Shown: piece after piece, positions 1-6,580 of the stretch | Position numbering within the stretch: the first letter of the stretch is position 1 | Layout of the letters: each line of letters opens with the position of its first letter | Source of the DNA: Lachnoclostridium sp. | GTDB taxonomy: Bacteria; Bacillota; Clostridia; Lachnospirales; Lachnospiraceae | Direction: 5' to 3' | Assembly: GCA_023664665.1 (NCBI GenBank) | Contig: JAMPEY010000023.1 | Span: 1 to 49,232, forward strand | DNA length: 49,232 nt | The notes under the pieces: generated by a model | What the model was told of the DNA's origin: nothing | The model's database searches: none | Seen by the model: only the letters and a program-made list of their open reading frames with translations | Program-made: the position numbers and the translations under genes

Positions 1-286
1 TTAAAGGACAGTGGAATTTACCCTTGCACTGGAATTTAAAATTTCAAGTCAGCTGGTAAAAATATGTTCTTTCTTATTTTCGTTTATTTTATTCAAAATT
101 TCTATTGATTTCATTTCCACCTCTTCACGGAATATGCGACAAGTGTTTCAACATCAATCGCAAAGCCCTCTCGCCTGTCATTTAAACTCCATACCGACAG
201 TACCGTATATTAAGAGAATACACCGAATTTATGGCAATTTCAAGAGTTGCAAAGCAATATAAGAAAATATTAGAAACTAAAAAAAG
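1..286. other. Left-edge stretch without a supported gene
   Basis: This AT-rich stretch lies downstream of the minus-strand tRNA run. The only long open frame is on the plus strand. It lacks a convincing ribosome-binding site and has no recognisable family features. On the minus strand a T-run directly follows tRNA-Tyr and may end the tRNA transcript. Nothing else can be supported here. Confidence 0.5.
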
Positions 287-369
287 TGGATGGGGCAGGA
301 CTCGAACCTGCGGTGTTTCTGTGTGACGGATTTACAGTCCGCTGCCCTCGCCGCTAGGCATACCCATCC
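287..369 (-). tRNA. tRNA-Tyr (anticodon GTA)
   Basis: The minus strand folds as a class II tRNA with a long variable arm. The acceptor stem pairs GGATGGG with CCCATCC, the anticodon loop carries GTA, and the T-arm holds GGTTCGAGTCC. CCA is not encoded. It is the last of four tRNAs spaced 1-7 nt apart, and a T-run follows immediately, consistent with the end of a tRNA operon. Confidence 0.93.
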
Positions 370-370
370 A

Positions 371-444
371 TGGGGTGACCAGGGGGAATCGAACCCCCGT
401 GAGCAGAGCCACAATCTGCCGGACTGCCACTGTCCTATGGCCAC
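371..444 (-). tRNA. tRNA-His (anticodon GTG), CCA encoded
   Basis: The acceptor stem GTGGCCA pairs with TGGTCAC, followed by discriminator C and an encoded CCA. The anticodon loop TTGTGGC gives GTG. The base before G1 on the minus strand is T, not the usual encoded G at position -1 (see findings). It sits between tRNA-Glu(CTC) and tRNA-Tyr, one or two bases from each, so it is probably cut from a shared precursor. Confidence 0.92.
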
Positions 445-446
445 AG

Positions 447-519
447 TAGCTCCTGCGGGACTTGAACCCGTCATCTCCGGCTTGAGAGGCCGATGTCCTG
501 ACCTTTAGACTAAGGAGCC
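447..519 (-). tRNA. tRNA-Glu (anticodon CTC)
   Basis: The minus strand folds as a 73-nt class I tRNA without encoded CCA. The anticodon loop CTCTCAA gives CTC, and the T-loop is GGTTCAAGTCC. It is very similar to the adjacent tRNA-Glu(TTC), which suggests local duplication followed by a change in the anticodon. Confidence 0.92.
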
Positions 520-525
520 ATATGA

Positions 526-598
526 TGATCCCCACGGGACTTGAACCCTGCATTTCCGGCTTGAAAGGCCGGTGTCCTAACCTTTAGACTAGGGGACC
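526..598 (-). tRNA. tRNA-Glu (anticodon TTC)
   Basis: The acceptor GGTCCCC pairs with GGGGATC (one G-U), and the anticodon loop CTTTCAA gives TTC. CCA is not encoded. It is first of the four contiguous tRNAs. The XRE regulator gene ends 59 bp upstream. Confidence 0.93.
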
Positions 599-657
599 TT
601 GCTGCAGGCATTTTTCAGCCTGCTGTTTTATTGTTTCTTCACTTTTCTATCTTCCCT

Positions 658-912
658 TCATGCGCTGATCTGTATCTGCGCTGCCGTATCAGTCACCAGA
701 ATATCATCCATGCGCACCTGCAGAACCGCTGCAAGCACCACCAGATTGTCTATGGTCGGCAAAGCAGCTCCCTGCTGCCACTTGTATATAGCCTGCGGCG
801 TGGCAAAACCGAAAATATCCTGCAGATCCTTTACAGATAATCCCGCCTGCTTCCGCAGCCTTCCTATGTTCTGCCCAGTCCTCACCATATCTATAACCGG
901 CAAATTCACCAT
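658..912 (-). CDS. Small XRE-family helix-turn-helix protein inside the tRNA cluster
   Basis: This 84-residue protein consists almost entirely of a Cro/C1-type helix-turn-helix domain. It has an N-terminal helix around IGRLRKQAGLS, a recognition segment around TPQAIYKWQQG, and the typical LPTIDNLVVLA continuation. The ATG at 912 is preferred over the in-frame GTG at 921, because AGGAGG lies 8 nt before the ATG whereas the GTG overlaps that site. The gene lies between tRNA-Lys and tRNA-Glu(TTC) on the same strand, so it may share their transcript. Its target and ligand are unknown. The fold assignment is firm; any role in tRNA expression would be inference. Confidence 0.85.
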   Translation of the reverse strand: MVNLPVIDMVRTGQNIGRLRKQAGLSVKDLQDIFGFATPQAIYKWQQGAALPTIDNLVVLAAVLQVRMDDILVTDTAAQIQISA

Positions 913-953
913 GATCCTCACCTCCTGTTATCAGACTCAATATCAGGCGGCAA

Positions 954-1026
954 TGCTCCATATGGGACTTGAACCCATGACGCCTCGATTAAAAGTCGAG
1001 TGCTCTCCCAACTGAGCTAATGGAAC
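954..1026 (-). tRNA. tRNA-Lys (anticodon TTT)
   Basis: The acceptor stem GTTCCAT pairs with ATGGAGC and the anticodon loop CTTTTAA gives TTT. CCA is not encoded. Its 5' end lies only a few bases after the T-run of a terminator-like hairpin, leaving no room for a promoter in between. Transcription must therefore start further upstream and read through that hairpin. Confidence 0.93.
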
Positions 1027-1027
1027 A

Positions 1028-1063
1028 TAAAAAATACCGCCTACCTCATTTAAGATAAGCGGT
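1028..1063 (-). terminator. Terminator-like hairpin between the 49-aa ORF and tRNA-Lys
   Basis: On the minus strand ACCGC and TATCT pair with AGGTA and GCGGT around a short loop, and six Ts follow. This is a standard intrinsic terminator shape. It ends where tRNA-Lys begins, so it may act as an attenuator or processing site rather than a full stop. Confidence 0.7.
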
Positions 1064-1112
1064 ACATGAAATCCATGTTTTATATCTGCAGCCTCCTAAA
1101 AGACCTGCATCT

Positions 1113-1262
1113 TCAGACATCACACAGTTTTCGCCTTTTTCTTATCTTGCATGAGCGCATCTTAACCAGACTCTGTTCTTTTTCTTTACTGAACAGTGCC
1201 TCATAATGTTCGCTATGCAGATAATAAACAGCCAAAGCTGTTGCGAAATTAACTGTTGTCAT
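1113..1262 (-). CDS. Predicted 49-residue basic protein, unknown function
   Basis: The frame starts at the ATG at 1262 after the purine-rich AGGAAAAG and encodes 49 residues. It begins MTTVNFATALAVYYLHSEHY and has a strongly basic C-terminal half with KIRKRRK. No family is recognised. A promoter-like pair (ATGACA, 17 nt, TATAGT with an upstream TG) lies about 54 bp before the start, and a terminator-like hairpin lies downstream, so the unit looks like a complete small gene. The ribosome-binding site is weak, and it could instead be the leader of the tRNA-Lys transcript. Confidence 0.45.
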   Translation of the reverse strand: MTTVNFATALAVYYLHSEHYEALFSKEKEQSLVKMRSCKIRKRRKLCDV

Positions 1263-1315
1263 GATCTTTTCCTTTCCGAACTCATCCGGTCCGCTTTGCT
1301 TCTTAACTTATAATC

Positions 1316-1344
1316 ACTATACCACCAATTTTAGGTTTTGTCAT
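1316..1344 (-). promoter_or_regulatory. Sigma-A promoter for the 49-aa ORF / tRNA transcript
   Basis: The minus strand has ATGACA, a 17-nt spacer and TATAGT. TG lies one base before the -10, giving an extended -10 element. Each hexamer matches consensus at five of six positions. Confidence 0.6.
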
Positions 1345-1358
1345 TATACCGGTAATAT

Positions 1359-1391
1359 AATTTTTCAATTCTTTCGTCCGTTACTCAAACT
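1359..1391. repeat. Copy of the guaA 3' tail (candidate attachment site)
   Basis: This segment matches 3349-3381, the last codons and terminator arm of guaA, at about 29 of 33 positions and in the same orientation. The shared core is CTTTCGTCCGTTACTC. Read on the minus strand it can still encode a guaA-like ending EEFE followed by TAA. The 3' end of guaA is a known integration site for genomic islands, so this copy is best explained as one end of an integrated element. Confidence 0.6.
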
Positions 1392-1532
1392 CCTCGGCGG
1401 ATAACTTGAACCGACTATTTCCCTTTGATTTTTAAAGGATTTATTATCCATATTCTTTAAAAATTACTCTCGTATTTATGCCAGTCAAAATTTTTAGAGC
1501 CAAAATAGAGCCAATTTATTACATAATCTTAT

Positions 1533-1985
1533 TTAACTCTTCTTCCAGTACTTCTCCTCGAACAATTCTTCCCTGCCCCTATATTTCTCTTTTCTTTTCT
1601 GCTGTTTCAGTTCAAATTGCCGCTGTTTCTCTGCTTCCCGTTTTTTCCGGCTCACAGCCTTATGTTCAATTTTCAACTGCTCCTGCTGTAATTTCAAAGT
1701 CTGTTGCGATTTTGTACCTATCCCGGTATTCTGCATCTGCTTTCTTACTTCACGCTGTACCCTTTTAGGATTGCGACCTGCTTCTTTTACACCAATTGCC
1801 ACAGCCGGACTAAACCGTAGCCGATAGTAATTTTTCAAAACGAAATCATATGTTTCATAGTCTTTTGGTTCTGCGCCAAATGTAACCTTACATACAGACA
1901 GCTTTCCGTCCAATACATGTTCAAACACTCCCACCCAAAATGGTTCTTCAAAAAATACTGTCAGTTTTCCCACTACTTTGTCCAT
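1533..1985 (-). CDS. yjdF: YjdF family (DUF2992) protein
   Basis: This 150-residue soluble protein matches the YjdF/DUF2992 family. The N-terminal part starts KLTVFFEEPFWVGVFE, and the core includes the TFGAEPKDYETYDFVL region. The C-terminal half is a long charged helix rich in Lys, Glu and Gln that probably forms a coiled coil. The start at 1985 follows AGGGAGGA by about 7 nt. In other Firmicutes yjdF genes are often preceded by the yjdF riboswitch, which binds azaaromatic compounds, and a structured leader is visible here too. The biochemical role of YjdF is not established. It lies in the interval bounded by guaA-tail repeats, so it may have been acquired horizontally. Confidence 0.88.
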   Translation of the reverse strand: MDKVVGKLTVFFEEPFWVGVFEHVLDGKLSVCKVTFGAEPKDYETYDFVLKNYYRLRFSPAVAIGVKEAGRNPKRVQREVRKQMQNTGIGTKSQQTLKLQQEQLKIEHKAVSRKKREAEKQRQFELKQQKRKEKYRGREELFEEKYWKKS

Positions 1986-2130
1986 GACAAGTCCTCCCTA
2001 AAATAATTGTAATGAACAAAGAACGGACGACCCTAAGGAGGGAGGGCTACTTACACCATAATAGTGTGACTGGACTACCTACCAATTCTGCAAGATTGCC
2101 TTGCGTTGTGTTTTTATCTTTGCTCCTATA
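1986..2130 (-). promoter_or_regulatory. Structured yjdF leader, candidate yjdF riboswitch
   Basis: The 145-nt leader on the minus strand contains a CAAGG...CTTG arm, the segment GGTAGGTAGTCC, a small hairpin CACtattatgGTG, and a conserved-looking CCCTCCTTAGGG block before the ribosome-binding site. The position directly upstream of yjdF fits the known yjdF riboswitch class. I could not align it to the family consensus, so the assignment rests mainly on gene context. Confidence 0.45.
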
Positions 2131-2162
2131 TATTACCACATAATCGCTTATTTTTCCATAGA

Positions 2163-2248
2163 AATATGGCAATCTGTTTAATGCTATGAATTGCCATATT
2201 GCCACATTTCCCTTATCTGCATTAGCTTACATGGTGCTAGCACCATGT
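2163..2248. repeat. 10-bp inverted repeat plus 20-bp perfect palindrome
   Basis: AATATGGCAA at 2163-2172 is repeated in inverse at 2191-2200 with an 18-nt spacer. ACATGGTGCTAGCACCATGT at 2229-2248 is a perfect 20-bp palindrome. Both lie between the GNAT gene and the yjdF leader. They could be operator sites or transcript-end hairpins; no T-run follows on either strand. Confidence 0.6.
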
Positions 2249-2304
2249 TCAAATCATCACTAAGGAAAATGTAATCCTATCTTCCCGACAATGTAGAAAT
2301 TTAT

Positions 2305-2763
2305 CTACTTTATCAAATCTTTTGCCATACACAATGATTCTGGCATATTCACATATGGAGCATAATTAGGAATTACTTCAAAGCCCATTTTTTTATATAC
2401 CGCACAAGATTCCGCTAATAGCTCTCCCGTTTCGAGAATCATTCTTTTATATCCCAATTCCATAGCCCATTCTATTAGCAGGGCAACAAGTTTGCTTCCT
2501 ATGCCCTGCCCTTGATATTCAGTGCGCACAAACACTCGCTTTAATTCTATATTTTCATCATCATATTTTCTTATTGCACCACCGCCAATCGCCTTATTAT
2601 CTTCATAAACAACGATTGCTTCTTGTATTTCATCTAACTGATTGTATTTCTTGTATTTATCTCTTTTTATCTTTTTTCCTACACGCCTATCCAAATCAAT
2701 ATCAAGAAGTCTACAATTTTCTATAAAATCTTTATTTTTTCCATCCGTTCTGATAAAATCCAT
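2305..2763 (-). CDS. GNAT family N-acetyltransferase
   Basis: This 152-residue protein has the GNAT fold. The acetyl-CoA-binding motif A appears as [13 protein letters not shown], and the final strand-helix segment as [12 protein letters not shown]. The start at 2763 is chosen because GGAGGAA lies 6 nt before it; the upstream ATG at 2778 is itself part of that ribosome-binding site. The substrate cannot be read from sequence; the family acetylates amines on antibiotics, amino acids or proteins. Base composition is noticeably AT-richer than guaA, consistent with acquisition along with the interval flanked by guaA-tail repeats. Confidence 0.9.
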   Translation of the reverse strand: MDFIRTDGKNKDFIENCRLLDIDLDRRVGKKIKRDKYKKYNQLDEIQEAIVVYEDNKAIGGGAIRKYDDENIELKRVFVRTEYQGQGIGSKLVALLIEWAMELGYKRMILETGELLAESCAVYKKMGFEVIPNYAPYVNMPESLCMAKDLIK

Positions 2764-2892
2764 TAAGATTTCCTCCATATCTGAAATAATATGTTAAATT
2801 ATATCACTTCCCAACTTCATTTGCTACAAAAATATAGACATAGAAGGTTAGACTTGAAATTGCTAACATTTTATGTTATATTTAAGTCAGAT

Positions 2893-2922
2893 AAAAAAGG
2901 TGCCACCGATAGACGGCTGGCC
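2893..2922 (-). terminator. Intrinsic terminator of the holin-like peptide transcript
   Basis: On the minus strand GCCAgCCG pairs with CGGTGGC, followed by ACC and a run of six Ts. A second hairpin (2946-2979) immediately upstream contains the peptide's stop codon in one arm. Confidence 0.75.
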
Positions 2923-2945
2923 CGAGTTATATTAAGCTATTGAAA

Positions 2946-2979
2946 TAGCCGCCTAGTTTTCTCAGGACCGGGGCGGCTA
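2946..2979 (-). promoter_or_regulatory. Hairpin overlapping the stop codon of the holin-like peptide
   Basis: TAGCCGCC and GGCGGCTA form a perfect 8-bp stem around an 18-nt loop. The first TAG is the stop codon of the 34-residue peptide, so the 3' end of the mRNA is tightly folded. Folded mRNA ends of this kind are typical of type I toxin transcripts. Confidence 0.6.
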
Positions 2980-3081
2980 CTTCTGTGTCTTGTGATTATC
3001 GTTACGCCCGATGGCGTATCCGATACTAAAACAGGTCAGTCCGAAACTGAGCACTGCGAGAAGTCCTTCAATCGTCAACAT
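2977..3081 (-). CDS. Short holin-like hydrophobic peptide, possible type I toxin
   Basis: The 34-residue peptide begins MLTIEGLLAVLSFGLTCFSI and continues with a small-residue helix (GYAIG). It ends in a polar tail RNDNHKTQK. One membrane helix spans about residues 5-25. AGGAGGG lies 8 nt before the ATG. The composition matches the putative holin-like toxin family often found in Firmicutes genomes and mobile elements. The transcript is flanked by structured regions: a TCGGAGGG hairpin upstream, and two hairpins downstream, one being the terminator. No antisense RNA was identified with confidence. Toxicity is inference from the family. Confidence 0.7.
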   Translation of the reverse strand: MLTIEGLLAVLSFGLTCFSIGYAIGRNDNHKTQK

Positions 3082-3142
3082 GAGCGTCGCCCTCCTTTCC
3101 AGCGGATTCCCTTTCGGGTTTCTATGTATCGAAGATACATTG

Positions 3143-3168
3143 TAATCGGAGGGTCACAGTCCCTCCGA
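3143..3168. promoter_or_regulatory. 8-bp hairpin in the holin-like peptide 5' region
   Basis: TCGGAGGG and CCCTCCGA form a perfect stem around TCACAGT. It lies roughly 65-90 bp upstream of the peptide start. It could shape the 5' untranslated region or an opposing antisense RNA; sequence alone does not decide which. Confidence 0.45.
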
Positions 3169-3320
3169 AGAGGGCCAGCCGTCCACCATCTTGGTGACAC
3201 CCGAGGAAATTATAGCACGATGACAGGGCATTTTCAACACATTCCGACACGACCCGAAAAGCGGGTAGGAAAAGTACGAACTCTATTTTTCAGCATCGCC
3301 TTAACATCACAAAGTAAATA

Positions 3321-3363
3321 AAAGGACTGAAAAATGCCTATTTTGCACATTTTTCAGTCCTTT
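3321..3363 (-). terminator. guaA terminator
   Basis: AAAGGACTGAAAAATG and CATTTTTCAGTCCTTT form a perfect 16-bp stem around an 11-nt loop, starting 7 bp after the guaA stop codon and followed by TTATTT on the minus strand. One arm is part of the sequence duplicated at 1359-1391. Confidence 0.88.
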
Positions 3364-3381
3364 CGTCCGTTACTCGAACTC
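3349..3381. repeat. guaA 3' end copy of the candidate attachment site
   Basis: This is the authentic partner of the repeat at 1359-1391. It spans one arm of the guaA terminator, the TAA stop and the last codons. The two copies bound about 2 kb holding yjdF, a GNAT gene and the holin-like peptide. No integrase remains between them. Confidence 0.6.
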
Positions 3382-4914
3382 AATCGTCCCCGGCGGCTTA
3401 CTGGTCACATCATACAACACCCGGTTTACATGCCCCACCTCGTTAATAATCCTGCTTGTCACTTTCTGCAGCACCTCCCAGGGAATCTGCGCCGACTCCG
3501 CCGTCATGAAGTCCACCGTATTCACTGCGCGAAGCGCAATGGCATAGTCGTAAGTCCTCTCATCGCCCATGACGCCTACGGAGCGCATATTGGTCAGGGC
3601 CGCAAAGTATTGGCCTATGCTTCTGTCCAGTCCTGCATTAGCAATCTCTTCACGGTAAATAGCATCGGCATCCTGCACAATTTTTACCTTCTCTGCCGTC
3701 ACCTCGCCAATAATACGGATGCCGAGACCCGGTCCGGGGAAAGGCTGGCGGTACACCAAGTTTTCCGGAATGCCCAGTTCCAGCCCTGCCTTGCGGACTT
3801 CATCCTTAAACAGGTTTCTCAAGGGTTCGATGATTTCCTTAAAGTCTACATAATCAGGCAGACCACCCACATTATGGTGAGATTTGATGACAGCGCTTTC
3901 GCCTCCCAGACCGCTCTCCACCACATCGGGATAAATGGTTCCCTGCGCCAGAAAGTCCACTGCGCCTATCTTCTTTGCCTCTTCTTCAAATACGCGGATA
4001 AATTCTTCCCCGATGATCTTTCTCTTTTGCTCCGGCTCTGTCACTCCCGCCAGTTTATTATAATAACGCTCCTGCGCGTTGACGCGGATAAAATTCACAT
4101 CAAACTGTCCACCCTCGCCAAAGACAGCCTCCACCTCATCGCCTTCGTTTTTTCTCAAAAGCCCGTGGTCTACAAACACGCAGGTCAACTGCTTACCGAT
4201 GGCTCGGGATAATAACCCTGCCGCAACGGAGCTGTCCACCCCGCCGGATAGTGCCAGCAGCACTTTGCCGTTTCCCACTTTGCCGCGAATCTCCTGAATG
4301 GATTCTTCCACAAAGGAATCCATTCGCCAGTCTCCCTTGCAGCCGCAGACATTTTTTACATAATTTGCCAGCATTTTGGAGCCTTCCACAGTGTGCAGCA
4401 CTTCCGGATGAAACTGAATGGCATAAAGCTTTCGTTCCGGACATTCTGCCGCCGCCATGGGGCAGTCCGCCGTAACTGCCACGGTCTTAAAATCCGGCGC
4501 CAGTTGTGATATGTAATCGTTATGGCTCATCCAGCAGACGGTATCCTTTGATACTCCGGCAAACAAAGGAGAAGCTTTGTCCACATGAACCTCAATCTTA
4601 CCATATTCCCTAACCGGCGCATGCTCCACTTTCCCGCCCAGCAAATGCATCATAAGCTGTGCGCCATAGCAAAGTCCCAGCACCGGAATGCCCATTTCAA
4701 ACAATTCTTTGGAGCATGCCGCCGCTCCCTCTTCATAACAGCTATTGGGACCTCCTGTTAAAATGATTCCCTTGGGGTTCATTTCTTTTATTTTGGACAA
4801 ATCCGTTTTATAAGAATAAATTTCACAATACACATTGCACTCTCTGATGCGTCTTGCCACCAGCTGATTGTATTGACCGCCAAAGTCAATTACGATTACC
4901 AACTCTTTCTTCAT
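3370..4914 (-). CDS. guaA: GMP synthase (glutamine-hydrolysing)
   Basis: The enzyme converts XMP to GMP with ATP and glutamine, the last step of guanine nucleotide synthesis. At 514 residues it has normal length. The class I glutamine amidotransferase domain (about 1-195) has the nucleophile Cys82 in GLCYGAQ and the His169/Glu171 pair in FHPEV. The ATP pyrophosphatase domain carries the P-loop SGGVDSS at 223-229. The dimerisation domain ends in [17 protein letters not shown] lies about 10 nt before the ATG, and a consensus promoter lies about 75 bp upstream. No guanine riboswitch consensus is visible in the leader. The 3' end is part of a duplicated segment that suggests an integration site. 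Confidence 0.98.
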   Translation of the reverse strand: MKKELVIVIDFGGQYNQLVARRIRECNVYCEIYSYKTDLSKIKEMNPKGIILTGGPNSCYEEGAAACSKELFEMGIPVLGLCYGAQLMMHLLGGKVEHAPVREYGKIEVHVDKASPLFAGVSKDTVCWMSHNDYISQLAPDFKTVAVTADCPMAAAECPERKLYAIQFHPEVLHTVEGSKMLANYVKNVCGCKGDWRMDSFVEESIQEIRGKVGNGKVLLALSGGVDSSVAAGLLSRAIGKQLTCVFVDHGLLRKNEGDEVEAVFGEGGQFDVNFIRVNAQERYYNKLAGVTEPEQKRKIIGEEFIRVFEEEAKKIGAVDFLAQGTIYPDVVESGLGGESAVIKSHHNVGGLPDYVDFKEIIEPLRNLFKDEVRKAGLELGIPENLVYRQPFPGPGLGIRIIGEVTAEKVKIVQDADAIYREEIANAGLDRSIGQYFAALTNMRSVGVMGDERTYDYAIALRAVNTVDFMTAESAQIPWEVLQKVTSRIINEVGHVNRVLYDVTSKPPGTIEFE

Positions 4915-4986
4915 GGTGTATGCTTTCCTCCTGTATCAAAGCGCCAGATTGCCGCTACAGTCTGTATCAATTCTGCTTCATTTATG

Positions 4987-5015
4987 ATTATAAGATAGAT
5001 ATTTCATTAAGTCAA
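4987..5015 (-). promoter_or_regulatory. guaA promoter
   Basis: TTGACT and TATAAT are separated by exactly 17 nt on the minus strand, 73 bp upstream of the guaA start codon. This is a near-consensus sigma-A promoter. Confidence 0.85.
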
Positions 5016-5225
5016 AGATTTTATCCCTATGCCTGTTTCTTTCTTCCGAAAAGTGCAATTTTCTCCCAATTTTTCCAAAATTCTTCTTGCATTCTTTTTA
5101 TTTCTGTGTTATTGTTATCTTATAAAAGTGGGTTACTCTCTTTAATTGGAAACGGATTTTCAATCCTGCTTTTGAGTTGTTTTTGCACGGTGTCACATAT
5201 TTCACGGAAGAAAGGAGGCGTGGCA

Positions 5226-6521
5226 ATGGGTGCAGCTTTAAATGCCGTTTATAATAATTATCTTACAGCATACGCTCCGATGAGCATGTCCCGCTATGAC
5301 ACTCACAAAAAGAGCGAGCTTCGCAATGTATATAATTCCATTGTCAAAATAAACAGAGAGTCGCCTTGGTATCTTCCCACCACCAGCAAAGATACTCAGC
5401 TTTATGCCATTACCTTGAAGGAGCGGGCACGGGCGTTACGCAATACCATTGCACAGCTGGACGGTCTGGAGGAAAACGGGCTTTTAGACAAAAAAAGCGC
5501 TTTTTCCAGCAATGACGACCTTGTTTCCGCTACTTATATCGGCAAGCAGACATCGGATGATGTTTCTCCCTCTTTTTTGGTAGAGGTGGATTCCTTGGCT
5601 TCCTCTCAGGAGAATCTGGGGCGTTTTCTCCCCAATGCCAAAGTTGATCTGCCGGCGGATCTTTACTCCTTTGATGTCCTGATTAACGATATGAACTACG
5701 AGTTTCAATTTGCCATTAACGGGGATGAGACCAATCAGCAAATGCAGGAACGCCTTATGCGCCTGATCAACAATTCCGACATCGGACTGAAAGCGTCCAT
5801 CGCGGAATCGGAGGGGCAGACTTCTCTGCGATTGGTTTCCGAATCCACGGGGCTTCCCTCCGGAAAGTCTTTCCAGTTTAACATCAGTGATGACCGGACC
5901 AGCAAAACTTCCGGAACAGTGGATTATTTGGGATTGGATTATATCAGCAGAAATGCTTCCAATGCAGTGTTTAAAATAAACGGGGCGGAGCGTTCCTCTT
6001 CCTCCAATCATGTTACCGTAGACAAATTATTTGAGATACAGCTCCACGGAACTACCGCGGAAGGCGAAGCCGTCGAAATCGGCTTAAAAACGGATGTGGA
6101 GTCTCTCGCCGACAATGTGTCCCATCTGATTGGCGGTTACAATGATTTTCTGAGAGCTGCTTCTTCTTATTTGGACTCTCAGACCAGAAGCAGGCAGTTA
6201 GTCAAGGAACTGAGCGGTATTGCCGATTTGTACAACAGTTCTTTGGAGTCCACCGGGTTTACCCTGCAGGAGGACGGTACTTTGCAGGTTGATAAAGGTC
6301 AATTTTTGGAGACCGCTTCCCAATCGGAAGATATTTCAAAGGATTTCGGATATCTGACGGATTTTTCCAACGCTCTTATGAACAAGAGCAATCAGGTATC
6401 TTTAAACCCCATGGATTATGTAGACCGTATCATGGTTGCCTACAAGAATCCCGGACACAATTTTGCAAGTCCTTACACCACCAGCGCTTATAGCGGCATG
6501 ATGTTTAACGGATATTGCTGA
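5226..6521 (+). CDS. FliD/HAP2-like flagellar capping protein homologue, orphan
   Basis: The 431-residue protein resembles flagellar filament cap proteins. The middle section has FliD-like β-rich repeats (LYSFDVLINDMNYEFQFAING; VFKINGAERSSSSNHVTVD), followed by a helical segment typical of the FliD C-terminal region (VESLADNVSHLIGGYNDFL). The C-terminus ends in a compact Met/Tyr-rich tail, SAYSGMMFNGYC. The start at 5226 follows AGGAGG by 7 nt; longer in-frame extensions overlap guaA and are not credible. No other flagellar gene lies nearby and no sigma-28 promoter is apparent. In FliD the role would be capping growing filaments; here, away from flagellar genes, that is uncertain. Confidence 0.7.
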   Translation: MGAALNAVYNNYLTAYAPMSMSRYDTHKKSELRNVYNSIVKINRESPWYLPTTSKDTQLYAITLKERARALRNTIAQLDGLEENGLLDKKSAFSSNDDLVSATYIGKQTSDDVSPSFLVEVDSLASSQENLGRFLPNAKVDLPADLYSFDVLINDMNYEFQFAINGDETNQQMQERLMRLINNSDIGLKASIAESEGQTSLRLVSESTGLPSGKSFQFNISDDRTSKTSGTVDYLGLDYISRNASNAVFKINGAERSSSSNHVTVDKLFEIQLHGTTAEGEAVEIGLKTDVESLADNVSHLIGGYNDFLRAASSYLDSQTRSRQLVKELSGIADLYNSSLESTGFTLQEDGTLQVDKGQFLETASQSEDISKDFGYLTDFSNALMNKSNQVSLNPMDYVDRIMVAYKNPGHNFASPYTTSAYSGMMFNGYC

Positions 6522-6530
6522 TGATGATTA

Positions 6531-6558
6531 AAAAGGGCTGTTATAAAACAGCCCTTTT
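6531..6558. terminator. Bidirectional terminator between FliD-like and XRE genes
   Basis: AAAAGGGCTGTT and AACAGCCCTTTT pair around a 4-nt loop, giving U-runs on either strand. It lies between two convergent genes and can serve both. Confidence 0.85.
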
Positions 6559-6580
6559 ACATTTCCTACATTATAAAAAC

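Noticed and set aside
11..262. Plus-strand 83-codon open frame at the left edge
   Set aside because: It has no convincing ribosome-binding site, has unusual composition and lies opposite the end of the tRNA operon. No family features.
599..1015. Long plus-strand frames across the XRE gene and tRNA-Lys
   Set aside because: They run antisense to a well-supported helix-turn-helix gene and a tRNA, without a ribosome-binding site.
2992..3321. Plus-strand 109-codon frame
   Set aside because: It is antisense to the holin-like peptide, whose start, hairpins and terminator are well supported on the minus strand.
4915..5215. Guanine riboswitch upstream of guaA
   Set aside because: The leader lacks the conserved purine-riboswitch core; only a consensus promoter and ribosome-binding site are visible.
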